DNA from: Opitutus sp. GAS368
Lineage (GTDB): Bacteria > Verrucomicrobiota > Verrucomicrobiia > Opitutales > Opitutaceae
Direction: 5' to 3'
DNA length: 13,757 nucleotides
NCBI GenBank assembly: GCA_945861235.1
Contig: CAMATV010000039.1
Coordinates: 1-13,757 of the forward strand
Position 1 is the first letter of the stretch; each line of letters starts with the position of its first letter. Both the position numbers and the translations under genes were made by a program. Below the pieces are notes generated by a model. It worked only from the letters and a program-made list of their open reading frames with translations, searched no databases and was not told where the DNA came from. Of this stretch, positions 1 to 7,421 are shown one piece after another.

Positions 1-2282
1 GTGATGGTCTGATTGGCTTCATTGACGCTTTCGTTGGGCAGCCAGTTGCTCATCCCCGGTCGTCCAAAGCTCGTCGACCACGCCAAGCGGCCTCTCAAAC
101 TTGACGTGAAGTCGTGGGTGAGGTGCGTACTGGGAAATGACTTGGTATAGCCGCCTTTCAAATTACGCCGCGTGTTCGCGTAGTCGCGCGCCGCTGCGCG
201 CACGGGGTCGGCCTGCTGCTCGGCGGCGGTGCTGCCAAACCGCTGGCGAACCCATCCCCAGCTTTCGTTCGCAGTTCCTTCAATTCTCACTCCCGTCAGG
301 TACCCCGTGCGAGCGAACAGACCTTGGCGGCCTAGTTTGCCCTCTGCCATCACGAAGGCCGCGCTGACGGTTTCGGTCACCTCTTTGGTGCCGGTGTATT
401 TTTGTTGTTCACGGTAGAAAACGTCCTCGGACCAGAGGGTCGGGTTAATGAGGGTGCGATCGCGAATGAACATCGTGGCCTCCCATTGCGGCATCCGTCG
501 ACCGGTCTTGATTTCGTCGAACATGGTGAGTCCCGGGTCCGTGGGCAGCGCGCCAGTGCCAACGTAATTCCACCGCCGACTGCCCCCCAGTTGAAGCTGC
601 TGGACCAGAATCTCGCGCCATTGGACGCCGGTTTTAAGAGTGACCGGGATTGGCGTGGGCAGGACGTATCTGGCATTGCCGCGGAGATCGCGCACCCGCT
701 GATCGCTTTGGTTGTCAGCGTTGGTCAGCGCATTGGCAGCGGCCGGACGATAATTTGCCGGGTTGGTGAAATCCGGGCCCTCGGTTTGGATGAAGCGAGG
801 GAAGAGATCGGAGTGAGTGCGATCGAGCATCCAACCGACATTCGTGATCCTGTTGACGAGGACTCCGCCTTGGCCGTTGCCGTTATTGAGGTTCGTCCGC
901 GCATACCTCGCTTCATAGTCAATTTGCAGAGGACCCAAGTCATGATCGGCCGATAGACTGACCTGCCGCATGCGACTCATCCAGTTATTTGGTCCCGTCA
1001 TGGTCATTTCGATCGTTGAGCCAGAAGTGGCTCGGACGTTAGTGATTTGATTGGTAAAGCCTGGGACAATCCCCGAGGTAGCGCTGGGTACGGTATTTTG
1101 GTTTCCGGTAAAGGCTCGAGTCACATAACGTCGGCGGAATTTCTGGTAATAGTCATTGGCTAGCGCGCTGACCGAGATCCGCGTGGCCGGCGAAAGCTGA
1201 TAGTCGGTTCGGAGATTAATACTGGCCTGCTTGCTGTTGTTATAGTTATCGAATGTCCGGTAGTCCCAGACGTAGGCAGTTGGGTTGGTTGTGTTCTGGA
1301 AATCACGGGTCGTTTGGAAAAAGCCGAGCGCGTCTTCGCTATAGAACATATTGACATTGACCGCGAGATTTCTGCTGCCGCCGAGGACATCGAAGATCTC
1401 TTGATAGCCCAAGGTGATCATCGGATGAGCCCGGTGTTGCTCACGCAGGGGAATTTGCTCTGTGAAAGACGGAGCCACGCGCGCGGAAAGCGAGTAATTG
1501 ATGCGCCGTCTCTCTCGCATCTTAAAAGGGGATCGAGTCTTTAGGTTAACCGTTCCGCCCAGTGAATTTGCCCCTTTGTCCGGGGTGTGGCCCTTGATGA
1601 GCTCGAGCTGATCGAAAATAGCCCCAGTGATCCGCCGCATATCAAGTGCGCGACTGGTGCCCTCGGTTGCGACGAATCCGCCGTCGATCGTGACCGTGTT
1701 CAACTCCGCCGGCATGCCTCGGATGCTAAAGTTAGCAAACGAGCCTTCATCGTTCGGACTACCCGCAACACCGGGCAGTCGCATCACCACTTCACCAATA
1801 CTCATATTCGGCAGGTTGCCGTAGGAATCCATCGCGATGACATTCGCCAAGTTCGCCGCGTTGCGCTGAGCCGTGATCGCAGCCGCTCCGCCCTCGCGCT
1901 CGCCGGTGACACGAAATTCCTGCAGCCGGTAGATTCCGGAGGTGAGCTCGAAGTTACGAATGGCGCGCTCACCGACCCGGAGCGTTATTTCGCTGCGAAC
2001 GGGATCAAGGCCAATATAAGTTGCGACTAACTCATGGGTTCCCACAGGCACACCCGTAAGCACGAAGCGCCCCGTGTTGTCGGTGAACGCGGTTAGGCCG
2101 CTGCCGGAGAGTTTGACGAGGACGCCTTCGAGCAGATTTCCGGTGGTGGCGTTACTCACCGTGCCGCTGACCGCGCCTGCTTCGGCCGCGCGACTGGATT
2201 GCGTGGTCGCAAGTGAGGCGAAAGCGACTGCGAGGACGCCGCCGGCCATTTTCAAAACGCGCGGAAGGGTGAGGTGTTTCAT
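1..2282 (-). CDS. TonB-dependent outer-membrane receptor, N-terminal part (runs off left edge)
   Basis: This is the first 760 codons of an outer-membrane receptor for TonB-energised uptake of a large substrate, probably a carbohydrate or siderophore; the substrate cannot be told. The frame from the ATG at 2282 has no stop down to position 3. Residues 1-33 form a signal peptide (MKH start, hydrophobic core, A-rich end). Residues about 36-112 form a carboxypeptidase-regulatory-like beta-sandwich, with GTVSNATTGNLLEGV and FTDNTGRFVLTGVPVGTHEL. A TonB-box-like stretch, LQEFRVTGE, lies at 120-128. The plug spans about 130-250, with RLPGV, FSIRGM, NTVTIDGG, and ELIKG through SLGGTVNLKTRSPF. Later sequence is rich in alternating aromatic and polar strands, as expected for the beta-barrel. 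The QRNAANLANVIAMDSYGNLP form of the plug resembles Opitutaceae receptors. The C-terminal strands lie outside the window. No Shine-Dalgarno sequence precedes the ATG. Family assignment is secure. Confidence 0.93.
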   Translation of the reverse strand, partial: MKHLTLPRVLKMAGGVLAVAFASLATTQSSRAAEAGAVSGTVSNATTGNLLEGVLVKLSGSGLTAFTDNTGRFVLTGVPVGTHELVATYIGLDPVRSEITLRVGERAIRNFELTSGIYRLQEFRVTGEREGGAAAITAQRNAANLANVIAMDSYGNLPNMSIGEVVMRLPGVAGSPNDEGSFANFSIRGMPAELNTVTIDGGFVATEGTSRALDMRRITGAIFDQLELIKGHTPDKGANSLGGTVNLKTRSPFKMRERRRINYSLSARVAPSFTEQIPLREQHRAHPMITLGYQEIFDVLGGSRNLAVNVNMFYSEDALGFFQTTRDFQNTTNPTAYVWDYRTFDNYNNSKQASINLRTDYQLSPATRISVSALANDYYQKFRRRYVTRAFTGNQNTVPSATSGIVPGFTNQITNVRATSGSTIEMTMTGPNNWMSRMRQVSLSADHDLGPLQIDYEARYARTNLNNGNGQGGVLVNRITNVGWMLDRTHSDLFPRFIQTEGPDFTNPANYRPAAANALTNADNQSDQRVRDLRGNARYVLPTPIPVTLKTGVQWREILVQQLQLGGSRRWNYVGTGALPTDPGLTMFDEIKTGRRMPQWEATMFIRDRTLINPTLWSEDVFYREQQKYTGTKEVTETVSAAFVMAEGKLGRQGLFARTGYLTGVRIEGTANESWGWVRQRFGSTAAEQQADPVRAAARDYANTRRNLKGGYTKSFPSTHLTHDFTSSLRGRLAWSTSFGRPGMSNWLPNESVNEANQTI

Positions 2283-2308
2283 AATTATCGTGATGGGTAT
2301 TGCCTGAT

Positions 2309-2337
2309 AGGATACAGGCTTTTCGCTGAAGGGTAAA
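2309..2337 (-). promoter_or_regulatory. Candidate sigma-70-type promoter of the TonB receptor gene
   Basis: Read on the minus strand, TTTACC (2332-2337) and TATCCT (2309-2314) are separated by 17 bp, close to TTGACA-17-TATAAT. The -10 element ends 26 bp upstream of the receptor ATG, which would leave a 5' leader of roughly 20 nt. Each hexamer matches four of six consensus bases. It was picked by eye in a GC-rich genome, so it is only a candidate. Confidence 0.35.
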
Positions 2338-2367
2338 GTAATCGAGCGATCGCCGGGGTGCAGTGGA

Positions 2368-2379
2368 CTGACGCGTCAG
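2368..2379. promoter_or_regulatory. 12-bp perfect palindrome CTGACGCGTCAG, possible operator
   Basis: CTGACGCGTCAG is self-complementary over all 12 bases. It lies about 30 bp upstream of the candidate -35 box of the TonB receptor gene. That position suits an activator or other dimeric regulator site. It was found by eye as a single copy, and no regulator gene is in the window, so the role is a guess. Confidence 0.25.
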
Positions 2380-2632
2380 CTGCGGCTGGTGTCAATTGAT
2401 CTCTCGACGACAGCTATGCTAAACTCGATGGGATCACGGGTGAACGCTTGACAGATAAACGGCGGCTGCCCGGAGAACGGGGCTGATTTTTATTCCAGCT
2501 GCTCGCTCGCGCTCGCCGCCGCAACGCGCCACCACCCAGTCCAAGCGAACGGCGATTTAATGAGCTATCCCCAGCCAAACGCCGGCCCCTGCCGTCGGAT
2601 CGATCCGCTAAAAACCCGGTTTTAAAATCCGT

Positions 2633-3094
2633 TCACAAAAGCGGCTTGGCCATGCGGAAATTCGTGAAACCCGAGCCTTGGGCGTCGACCTCCGCTGGCT
2701 TCAGGACCTTAAATCCGCGCTTCTGAAAAAACCCCCGGGCCGTGGTGCTGGTCTCGGTGTAAAGTCGCGCCCCCCCGAGGCGGCGAGCTTCCTCCTCGAT
2801 CTGCACCAGCAACGCAGAGGCGATGCCTTTGCGTTGATGGTCGGCGTGGACGTAGATTGCTTCGACCTGCCCGTTGGCCCCAAATTCGGCGAAACCCCGC
2901 ACCGTTCCCCCGACCTCGAACACCCACGTCGTGCGACCAGCCTGACGCGCACGCCACTTCGCCACGTCGGGGGCCGCGCCAGCCCAAGCCGCGATCTGCT
3001 TCACGTCATAATCGCGGGAGTTCACTTTCTTCACGGTCTCGTGAAAAAGCGTGGCAATCGCGGAGGCATCAAAAGAAGTGGCAAGTCGGACCAT
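2633..3094 (-). CDS. GNAT-family N-acetyltransferase (YafP-like)
   Basis: This 153-residue cytoplasmic enzyme would transfer an acetyl group from acetyl-CoA to an amine; the acceptor is unknown. The acetyl-CoA phosphate-binding loop of motif A is HQRKGIASALL, with QRKGIA at residues 87-92. It follows the beta-4 strand VEAIYVH (77-83). The beta-5/alpha-4 part is LYTETSTTARGFFQKRGFKV (111-130). The N-terminal SRDYDVKQIAAWA (26-38) and the final NFRMAKPL are typical of the YafP-like subgroup. Length is normal for a single-domain GNAT. It lies 164 bp downstream of clpX on the same strand, far enough that it may have its own promoter. No Shine-Dalgarno sequence is seen before the ATG, and nothing in the context points to the substrate. 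Confidence 0.9.
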   Translation of the reverse strand: MVRLATSFDASAIATLFHETVKKVNSRDYDVKQIAAWAGAAPDVAKWRARQAGRTTWVFEVGGTVRGFAEFGANGQVEAIYVHADHQRKGIASALLVQIEEEARRLGGARLYTETSTTARGFFQKRGFKVLKPAEVDAQGSGFTNFRMAKPLL

Positions 3095-3258
3095 GTGAAA
3101 GGAAATCGATGAAGTGAGACGAGGCAGGTAGCTAATCTGGACGACCGCGCGCGCGCAACACCCTTAACGAACAAAGCGCATGCGCAAAGCGCCGGACTGC
3201 GCCGCGCGGTGCGCGTTCACGTCGGCAGTGGTCCGGAGGCGGCTGCGCGCCCCGGCCC

Positions 3259-4554
3259 TCAGGCCGCGTCCTGCGTCGGTTCGGCCTTGGCATCGGTGCG
3301 CAGCGTGGGCTTGCGGCGACCGGCCACGACCCCTGCGTCGATGATGACCTCGATCACATCGTCCCTCTGGGGCAACTCATACATCACCTCGAGCATGAGA
3401 TTTTCCATGATGGCGCGGAGGGCGCGGGCGCCCGTCTTCAGCTCGATGGCCTTCGCGGCGATCGCCTTCACCGCATCGGGGGTAAATTTCAAGCGGACCC
3501 CGTCCATCGCAAACAGCTTCGCATATTGCTTCACCATCGCATTTTTCGTGCGCAGGAGAATTTTTTCCAAATCGGCGACCTGGAGTTGATCCAGCACCGA
3601 GACGACGGGCAGGCGACCGATAAACTCCGGGATCATCCCGAAGCGGATCAAATCTTCAGGGGCGAGCGCCCGCATCAACTGCTCGGGCTTCAGCGCCGCC
3701 TCGTGCTGGGCAGCCACCGCCGAGAAACCGAGACTGCGCGATCCCAGCCGACGTTGCACGATGGCGTCGAGTCCGACGAACGCGCCACCACAGATAAACA
3801 AAATATTGGCCGTCTTGATCTGGATGTATTCTTGATTCGGATGCTTCCGACCGCCTTGCGGGGGCACGTTGCAGGTCGTGCCTTCGAGAATCTTCAAGAG
3901 CGCCTGCTGGACGCCTTCACCCGAAACGTCACGGGTGATGGAAACGTTCTCTGTCTTGCGTCCAATCTTGTCGATCTCGTCGATGTAGATGATGCCACAC
4001 TCGGCCTTCTTCACATCGTAGTTCGCCGCTTGCAGGAGACGGAGGACGACGTTTTCGACATCCTCGCCGACGTAGCCCGCTTCCGTGAGCGTGGTGGCAT
4101 CGGAAATGGCAAACGGCACGTCGAGGATCCTCGCGAGGGTGCGCGCGAGCAGCGTCTTGCCCGAGCCGGTGGGACCGAGGAGCATGATATTGCTCTTCTC
4201 GACCTCGACGTCGTTAAACTCTGGCGACAGTGCGGCGGAGTCTTTGCCAGACTGGCCGGAATCAAACATCAGCCGCTTATAGTGGTTGTAGACGGCGACC
4301 GAGAGAACCTTCTTGGCGTGATCCTGCCCAATCACGTGGTCATCGAGCGTCTTCTTGATATCGGCCGGCTTGATCAGGCGGAGCGTGGGCTTGATATCCA
4401 CCGCCGGCGCTTTGACTTCACGATCAATGATCGTCTTGCAGACATTGACGCACGAGTCGCAAATGTAGACGCCCGGTCCGGCGATGATTTTTTTGACCTC
4501 AGCCTGCGACTTGCCGCAGAACGAACACAGGGTCATGCGCGCGGATTTTGCCAT
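3259..4554 (-). CDS. clpX: ATP-dependent Clp protease, ATP-binding subunit ClpX
   Basis: ClpX is the hexameric AAA+ unfoldase that recognises tagged proteins and threads them into ClpP in the cytoplasm. This copy is 431 residues, a normal length. The N-terminal zinc-binding domain has C10, C13, C32 and C35. Walker A is GPTGSGKT (127-134), the pore-1 loop is GYVGED (160-165), and Walker B is IIYIDEID (188-195). The ClpP-docking loop reads LGF (275-277) where many species have IGF. The arginine-finger motif is FIGRLP (311-316), and sensor 2 lies in GARALR (375-380). All catalytic residues are present, so the protein should be active. It follows clpP by 69 bp and tig further upstream, the usual bacterial order. 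AAGG three bases before the ATG is the nearest thing to a Shine-Dalgarno in the window. Confidence 0.98.
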   Translation of the reverse strand: MAKSARMTLCSFCGKSQAEVKKIIAGPGVYICDSCVNVCKTIIDREVKAPAVDIKPTLRLIKPADIKKTLDDHVIGQDHAKKVLSVAVYNHYKRLMFDSGQSGKDSAALSPEFNDVEVEKSNIMLLGPTGSGKTLLARTLARILDVPFAISDATTLTEAGYVGEDVENVVLRLLQAANYDVKKAECGIIYIDEIDKIGRKTENVSITRDVSGEGVQQALLKILEGTTCNVPPQGGRKHPNQEYIQIKTANILFICGGAFVGLDAIVQRRLGSRSLGFSAVAAQHEAALKPEQLMRALAPEDLIRFGMIPEFIGRLPVVSVLDQLQVADLEKILLRTKNAMVKQYAKLFAMDGVRLKFTPDAVKAIAAKAIELKTGARALRAIMENLMLEVMYELPQRDDVIEVIIDAGVVAGRRKPTLRTDAKAEPTQDAA

Positions 4555-4623
4555 GGCCTTGAAGTTGGAGTGAGCCGCTGGTGAGTCGAGGGCGGAGTTC
4601 GCTCATGAATCAGACTGCCGCAC

Positions 4624-5241
4624 TCAGGCGGCGGTCGACACGGCAATCTTTTGCACGTCACGGGTGGACTCCACCACGTGGTCAACAATGCCATAGGCCT
4701 TGGCCTCGTAGGCGCTCAAGTAGTAATCACGATCGGAATCCTTTTCGACCTGCTCAGCGGTCTTACCCGTGTGTTTCGAAATCGTTTCGTTGAGGACTTT
4801 GCGCCAACGCAGAATTTCCTTCGCGGCGATGGCGATATCGGAAGCCTGGCCACCGGCTCCGCCGCTGGGTTGGTGGATCATGACGCGGCTGTTGGGGAGC
4901 GCGAAACGCTTACCCTTGGTGCCGGCAGCGAGGAGCACGGTGCTCATACTGGCCGCCATGCCGAGGCAATAGGTCACGATATCGCACTGCAGGAAATTCA
5001 TCGTGTCGTAGATGGCCATGCCACCGGTCACGACGCCACCGGGCGAATTGATGTAGAGATGGATGTCCTTCTTCGCGTCCTCCATCTGCAGATAGAGCAT
5101 CTGGGCGATCACCAAGTTCGCGACGTTGTCGTCAATCGGCGTCCCAATAAACAGGATGCGATCCTTCAGGAGGCGCGAATACACGCTCATAGCCCGCGTC
5201 TCGCGTCCGTTGTTGTCGAAAATGGTTAGGTCGTAGCTCAC
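4624..5241 (-). CDS. clpP: ATP-dependent Clp protease proteolytic subunit ClpP
   Basis: ClpP is the serine protease that forms the tetradecameric degradation chamber capped by ClpX. The 205-residue product has the catalytic triad Ser98 (GMAASM), His123 (MIHQP) and Asp172 (RDYYLSA). The 25- and 49-residue spacings match E. coli ClpP (mature numbering 97/122/171). INSPGG (65-70) and the heptamer-forming handle region are intact. The chosen start is GTG at 5241; the next Met (residue 18, at 5190) would delete the N-terminal axial-loop segment before YSRLLKDRI. From the GTG there is essentially no propeptide. The residue before AAS is Met where Gln is usual. It lies 23 bp after tig and 69 bp before clpX, which implies one operon. 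Confidence 0.97.
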   Translation of the reverse strand: MSYDLTIFDNNGRETRAMSVYSRLLKDRILFIGTPIDDNVANLVIAQMLYLQMEDAKKDIHLYINSPGGVVTGGMAIYDTMNFLQCDIVTYCLGMAASMSTVLLAAGTKGKRFALPNSRVMIHQPSGGAGGQASDIAIAAKEILRWRKVLNETISKHTGKTAEQVEKDSDRDYYLSAYEAKAYGIVDHVVESTRDVQKIAVSTAA

Positions 5242-5264
5242 AAGGAAGGGTGGTTATCGGCCGG

Positions 5265-6587
5265 TTAGGCCACTGGCTGAATCGTTTTCACCGTAGCCTT
5301 GGACACGAGGAAATCAACCGCCTTGTCGAATATGATATTCTGCTGCACCGCGCGGAGCTGGTCGCGATCGGTCGTGAGGGTCTTCACGAGTTTATCGGGA
5401 TTCTGCTGCGTGCGGGCGGATTCCCGATAGATAAACGCATCGATGTCGCTGCTTTCGACCGTCAGCTTCTCGGCCTCGGCGATCTTCGCGAGGACGAGCT
5501 GCATCTTGACGCGGTTGGTGGCGGCTTTTTTCGCACCTTCAAAGAGCTCTTTTTTATCTTTCTCGAACTGCTCCTGCGGCACTCCGCGGCGCATATTTTC
5601 TTCGATAAATTGCCGCAGGACGCCTTGGGTCTCGGACTCGACTAGGGAATCCGGCACCGGGAAATCAACCTTGGCCGCGAGCGCCTCCGTGACTTGGCGA
5701 CGCTGAGCCGCGCGGTTCTGATAGTCTTTCTGGCCTTTGAGATTCGCGCGCACCTGCGCCTGCAGACCAGCGAGATCGTCGACTTGCTGGGATTTGAAAA
5801 ATTCGGCATCGAGCGCCGGCAGCACGCGCTCCCGGATCTCCTGCACCTCGACCTTATAGACGGCCGATTTGCCCGCCAGCGCCGGCACCGCTGGGAATTC
5901 CGCCGGGAACGTGATCGCGACGTCTTGCTTGTCCCCGGGCTTGAGGCCGGCGAGCTGTTTGCCGAGACCGGGGATGACGCCTTCGTTGGTCCCCTCGACT
6001 TCTTCCCACGTCTGCGGGACTTTGCCGTAAAGTTGCTTATCGGGCGCTAGGTCAGCGATGGGCTGGCCGTCGATCGTGCCCTCGTAGGCGAGCTTCACAT
6101 AATCGCTCTTCTGCGCGGGACGGTCCGCGGCCTTGAAATCGGCGCGTTCGCCGCGCAGCCCTTCGATCACGTTGTCCACTTCGACATCAGTGGCATCGGT
6201 CGGCGTGATTTCCGTCGGCAGATTCGTGTAGTCCGGCAGCGTAAACTCAGGACGAATATCCACCGTGATCGTGATGATCGCGGGCGTACCCATTGCGATC
6301 GTGCCCTTTTCGACATTGACGACATTGAGCACGTCAAGTTTGGCCTCCTCTAGGCCGCTGCGGTAGGCCTTGCCCACGATTTTTTGCTTAAACTCCTCGG
6401 CGATTTCCTTGGCAAAACGGCGCACGATCATCGCGGCCGGGGCCTTGCCGGGACGGAAGCCGGGGATGCGCGCCTGCTTGGCAAATTCGGTGACAACCGC
6501 CTGGTGTTCCGCAGCGACTTCGCTCTGGTCGAGGGTGACGACGAGCGTGGTGCGTGTGGCGGAGAGACTGTTCTGTTGGACGTTCAC
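5265..6587 (-). CDS. tig: Trigger factor, ribosome-associated chaperone and peptidyl-prolyl isomerase
   Basis: Trigger factor binds ribosomal protein uL23 at the exit tunnel and shields nascent chains. From the GTG at 6587 the product is 440 residues, close to the family norm. The ribosome-binding signature GFRPGKAP is at 43-50. An FKBP-type PPIase domain spans about 160-250, with GVIPGLGKQLAGLKPGD (203-219). The rest forms the helical arms and substrate cradle. The frame stays open to 6998, but residues before the GTG show no trigger-factor similarity and lie antisense to tsaB, so that extension is rejected. A second GTG at 6629 (14 codons upstream) is possible, but the family start resembles MNVQ, which fits 6587. 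First gene of the tig-clpP-clpX unit. Confidence 0.95.
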   Translation of the reverse strand: MNVQQNSLSATRTTLVVTLDQSEVAAEHQAVVTEFAKQARIPGFRPGKAPAAMIVRRFAKEIAEEFKQKIVGKAYRSGLEEAKLDVLNVVNVEKGTIAMGTPAIITITVDIRPEFTLPDYTNLPTEITPTDATDVEVDNVIEGLRGERADFKAADRPAQKSDYVKLAYEGTIDGQPIADLAPDKQLYGKVPQTWEEVEGTNEGVIPGLGKQLAGLKPGDKQDVAITFPAEFPAVPALAGKSAVYKVEVQEIRERVLPALDAEFFKSQQVDDLAGLQAQVRANLKGQKDYQNRAAQRRQVTEALAAKVDFPVPDSLVESETQGVLRQFIEENMRRGVPQEQFEKDKKELFEGAKKAATNRVKMQLVLAKIAEAEKLTVESSDIDAFIYRESARTQQNPDKLVKTLTTDRDQLRAVQQNIIFDKAVDFLVSKATVKTIQPVA

Positions 6588-6627
6588 GGGAGTGTGGGCG
6601 GACGGGTTTTGGTTGAGAGAATTGGTC

Positions 6628-6655
6628 ACGCTACGTCCCGAGATGCGTCGGTCAA
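6628..6655 (-). promoter_or_regulatory. Candidate promoter of tig-clpP-clpX
   Basis: On the minus strand TTGACC (6650-6655) lies 16 bp from TAGCGT (6628-6633). The -35 matches five of six consensus bases; the -10 is poor. Transcription would start about 35 nt before the GTG at 6587. This agrees with that start and would exclude the upstream GTG at 6629, which overlaps the -10 element. No heat-shock-type element was recognised. Weak candidate. Confidence 0.3.
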
Positions 6656-6720
6656 TGCCGGATTCTGCGCGCTTCTGCGGGCTTGCGCGGGCTCGTCGCG
6701 GGACGTTTCGTAAGCCAAAG

Positions 6721-7362
6721 ATGCCGAGTCTCCGCCAAATTATTGCCGCCCACGCTCCCTTGCTGGTCATCGATGCGGCAGCCACGCGCGTACAAGTCGG
6801 CTGGCTAACTGATGGCGAGCTCGGGACGGCGCGCTGGAGCACTTCGGACGAAGACACGGGGGTGGGGCTTTTCACGAGTTTGACCGCGCTCGGCGTCGAA
6901 ATCGACGCGGCCAACGCGTTGGTTTTTTGCGATGGACCCGGTTCCGTGCTGGGCATCCGCACGTGCGCCATGGCGCTCCGCACGTGGCACGTACTCAAGC
7001 CCCGCCCGATGTTCGCATATTGCAGCCTCGCGGTCGTCGCTCAAGCGCTCGGCCGACCCGACGTCGGCGTGATCGCGGATGCCCGGCGCGAACTCTGGCA
7101 CCACTTCACCTTGGGCGGCTCGCTGCGGCGCGTGCCGGTCGGGGAGCTCAGGGGCGAACTCGTGATGCCGGAAAACTTCCGCCATTGGTCACAACCGCCG
7201 CCCGGTTTGACGTCTATCCCCTACGCTCTCGCCGAACTGCTGCCACGCGTGATCGACGCTGACTTGTGTCGCCCGACCGACGCGCCCGACGCGTTCCTCC
7301 ACGAGGAACCGAGTTATGTGACGTGGACGCCGAAAATTCACCGCGCACCGTCCGCAACCTGA
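6721..7362 (+). CDS. tsaB: TsaB-like tRNA threonylcarbamoyladenosine (t6A) biosynthesis protein
   Basis: TsaB is the non-catalytic ASKHA-fold partner of TsaD and TsaE in making t6A at position 37 of ANN-decoding tRNAs. The 213-residue product has the family outline. LLVIDAAATRVQVGWL (14-29) matches the first strands, normally with IDTS. DGPGSVLGIRTCAMALRTWHVL (71-92) matches the GPGSFTGLR signature and the following helix. FAYCSLAVVAQAL and VIADARRELWHHFTL match the SSL and DAR segments. Key positions are altered: DAA for DTS, and VLG for FTG. The ATG at 6721 is chosen because the frame upstream (open to 6370) is antisense to tig and carries no homology. It is divergent from tig across 133 bp, and its end converges on the large gene at 7422. 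Confidence 0.87.
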   Translation: MPSLRQIIAAHAPLLVIDAAATRVQVGWLTDGELGTARWSTSDEDTGVGLFTSLTALGVEIDAANALVFCDGPGSVLGIRTCAMALRTWHVLKPRPMFAYCSLAVVAQALGRPDVGVIADARRELWHHFTLGGSLRRVPVGELRGELVMPENFRHWSQPPPGLTSIPYALAELLPRVIDADLCRPTDAPDAFLHEEPSYVTWTPKIHRAPSAT

Positions 7363-7421
7363 GCGCTCGTTCGCTCGCGGCGCAGTGCCTCGCGGTTCAC
7401 GGAAACCCGCGACGCAGCGGA

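Larger units (their letters stand above)
2283..2632. other. Non-coding stretch upstream of the TonB receptor and downstream of the GNAT gene
   Basis: These 350 bp hold no credible gene on either strand. The half next to the receptor carries the candidate promoter (2309-2337) and the palindrome (2368-2379). The other half has short GC-rich inverted repeats, such as GCCC/GGGC around 2469-2484 followed by TGATTTTTATT on the plus strand, and an A/T-flanked AAAACCCGGTTTT at 2611-2623. None is strong enough to name as a terminator. I see no tRNA, riboswitch or mobile-element end here. Confidence 0.6.

Noticed and set aside
402..956. Plus-strand open frame of 184 codons over the receptor gene
   Set aside because: Antisense to the TonB receptor frame, which is open over its whole length and carries plug and barrel sequence.
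2448..2453. TTGACA on the plus strand as a promoter -35 box
   Set aside because: No plausible -10 box at 16-18 bp, and no plus-strand gene follows.
2611..2623. AAAACCCGGTTTT inverted repeat downstream of the GNAT gene as a terminator
   Set aside because: Allowing a real loop leaves only a 4-bp A-T stem, too weak for an intrinsic terminator.
3176..3185. GCGCATGCGC palindrome between clpX and the GNAT gene
   Set aside because: Ten-base alternating GC palindromes are frequent by chance here, and no T run follows to make a terminator.
3526..4584. Plus-strand open frame of 352 codons over clpX
   Set aside because: Complement of an unmistakable ClpX with all motifs intact. High GC makes stops rare on the opposite strand.
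7363..7421. Possible hairpin between convergent tsaB and the fusion gene (TCGCGG 7390-7395 with CCGCGA 7407-7412)
   Set aside because: Six-base stem with an 11-nt loop and no T tract on either strand; not supportable as a terminator.
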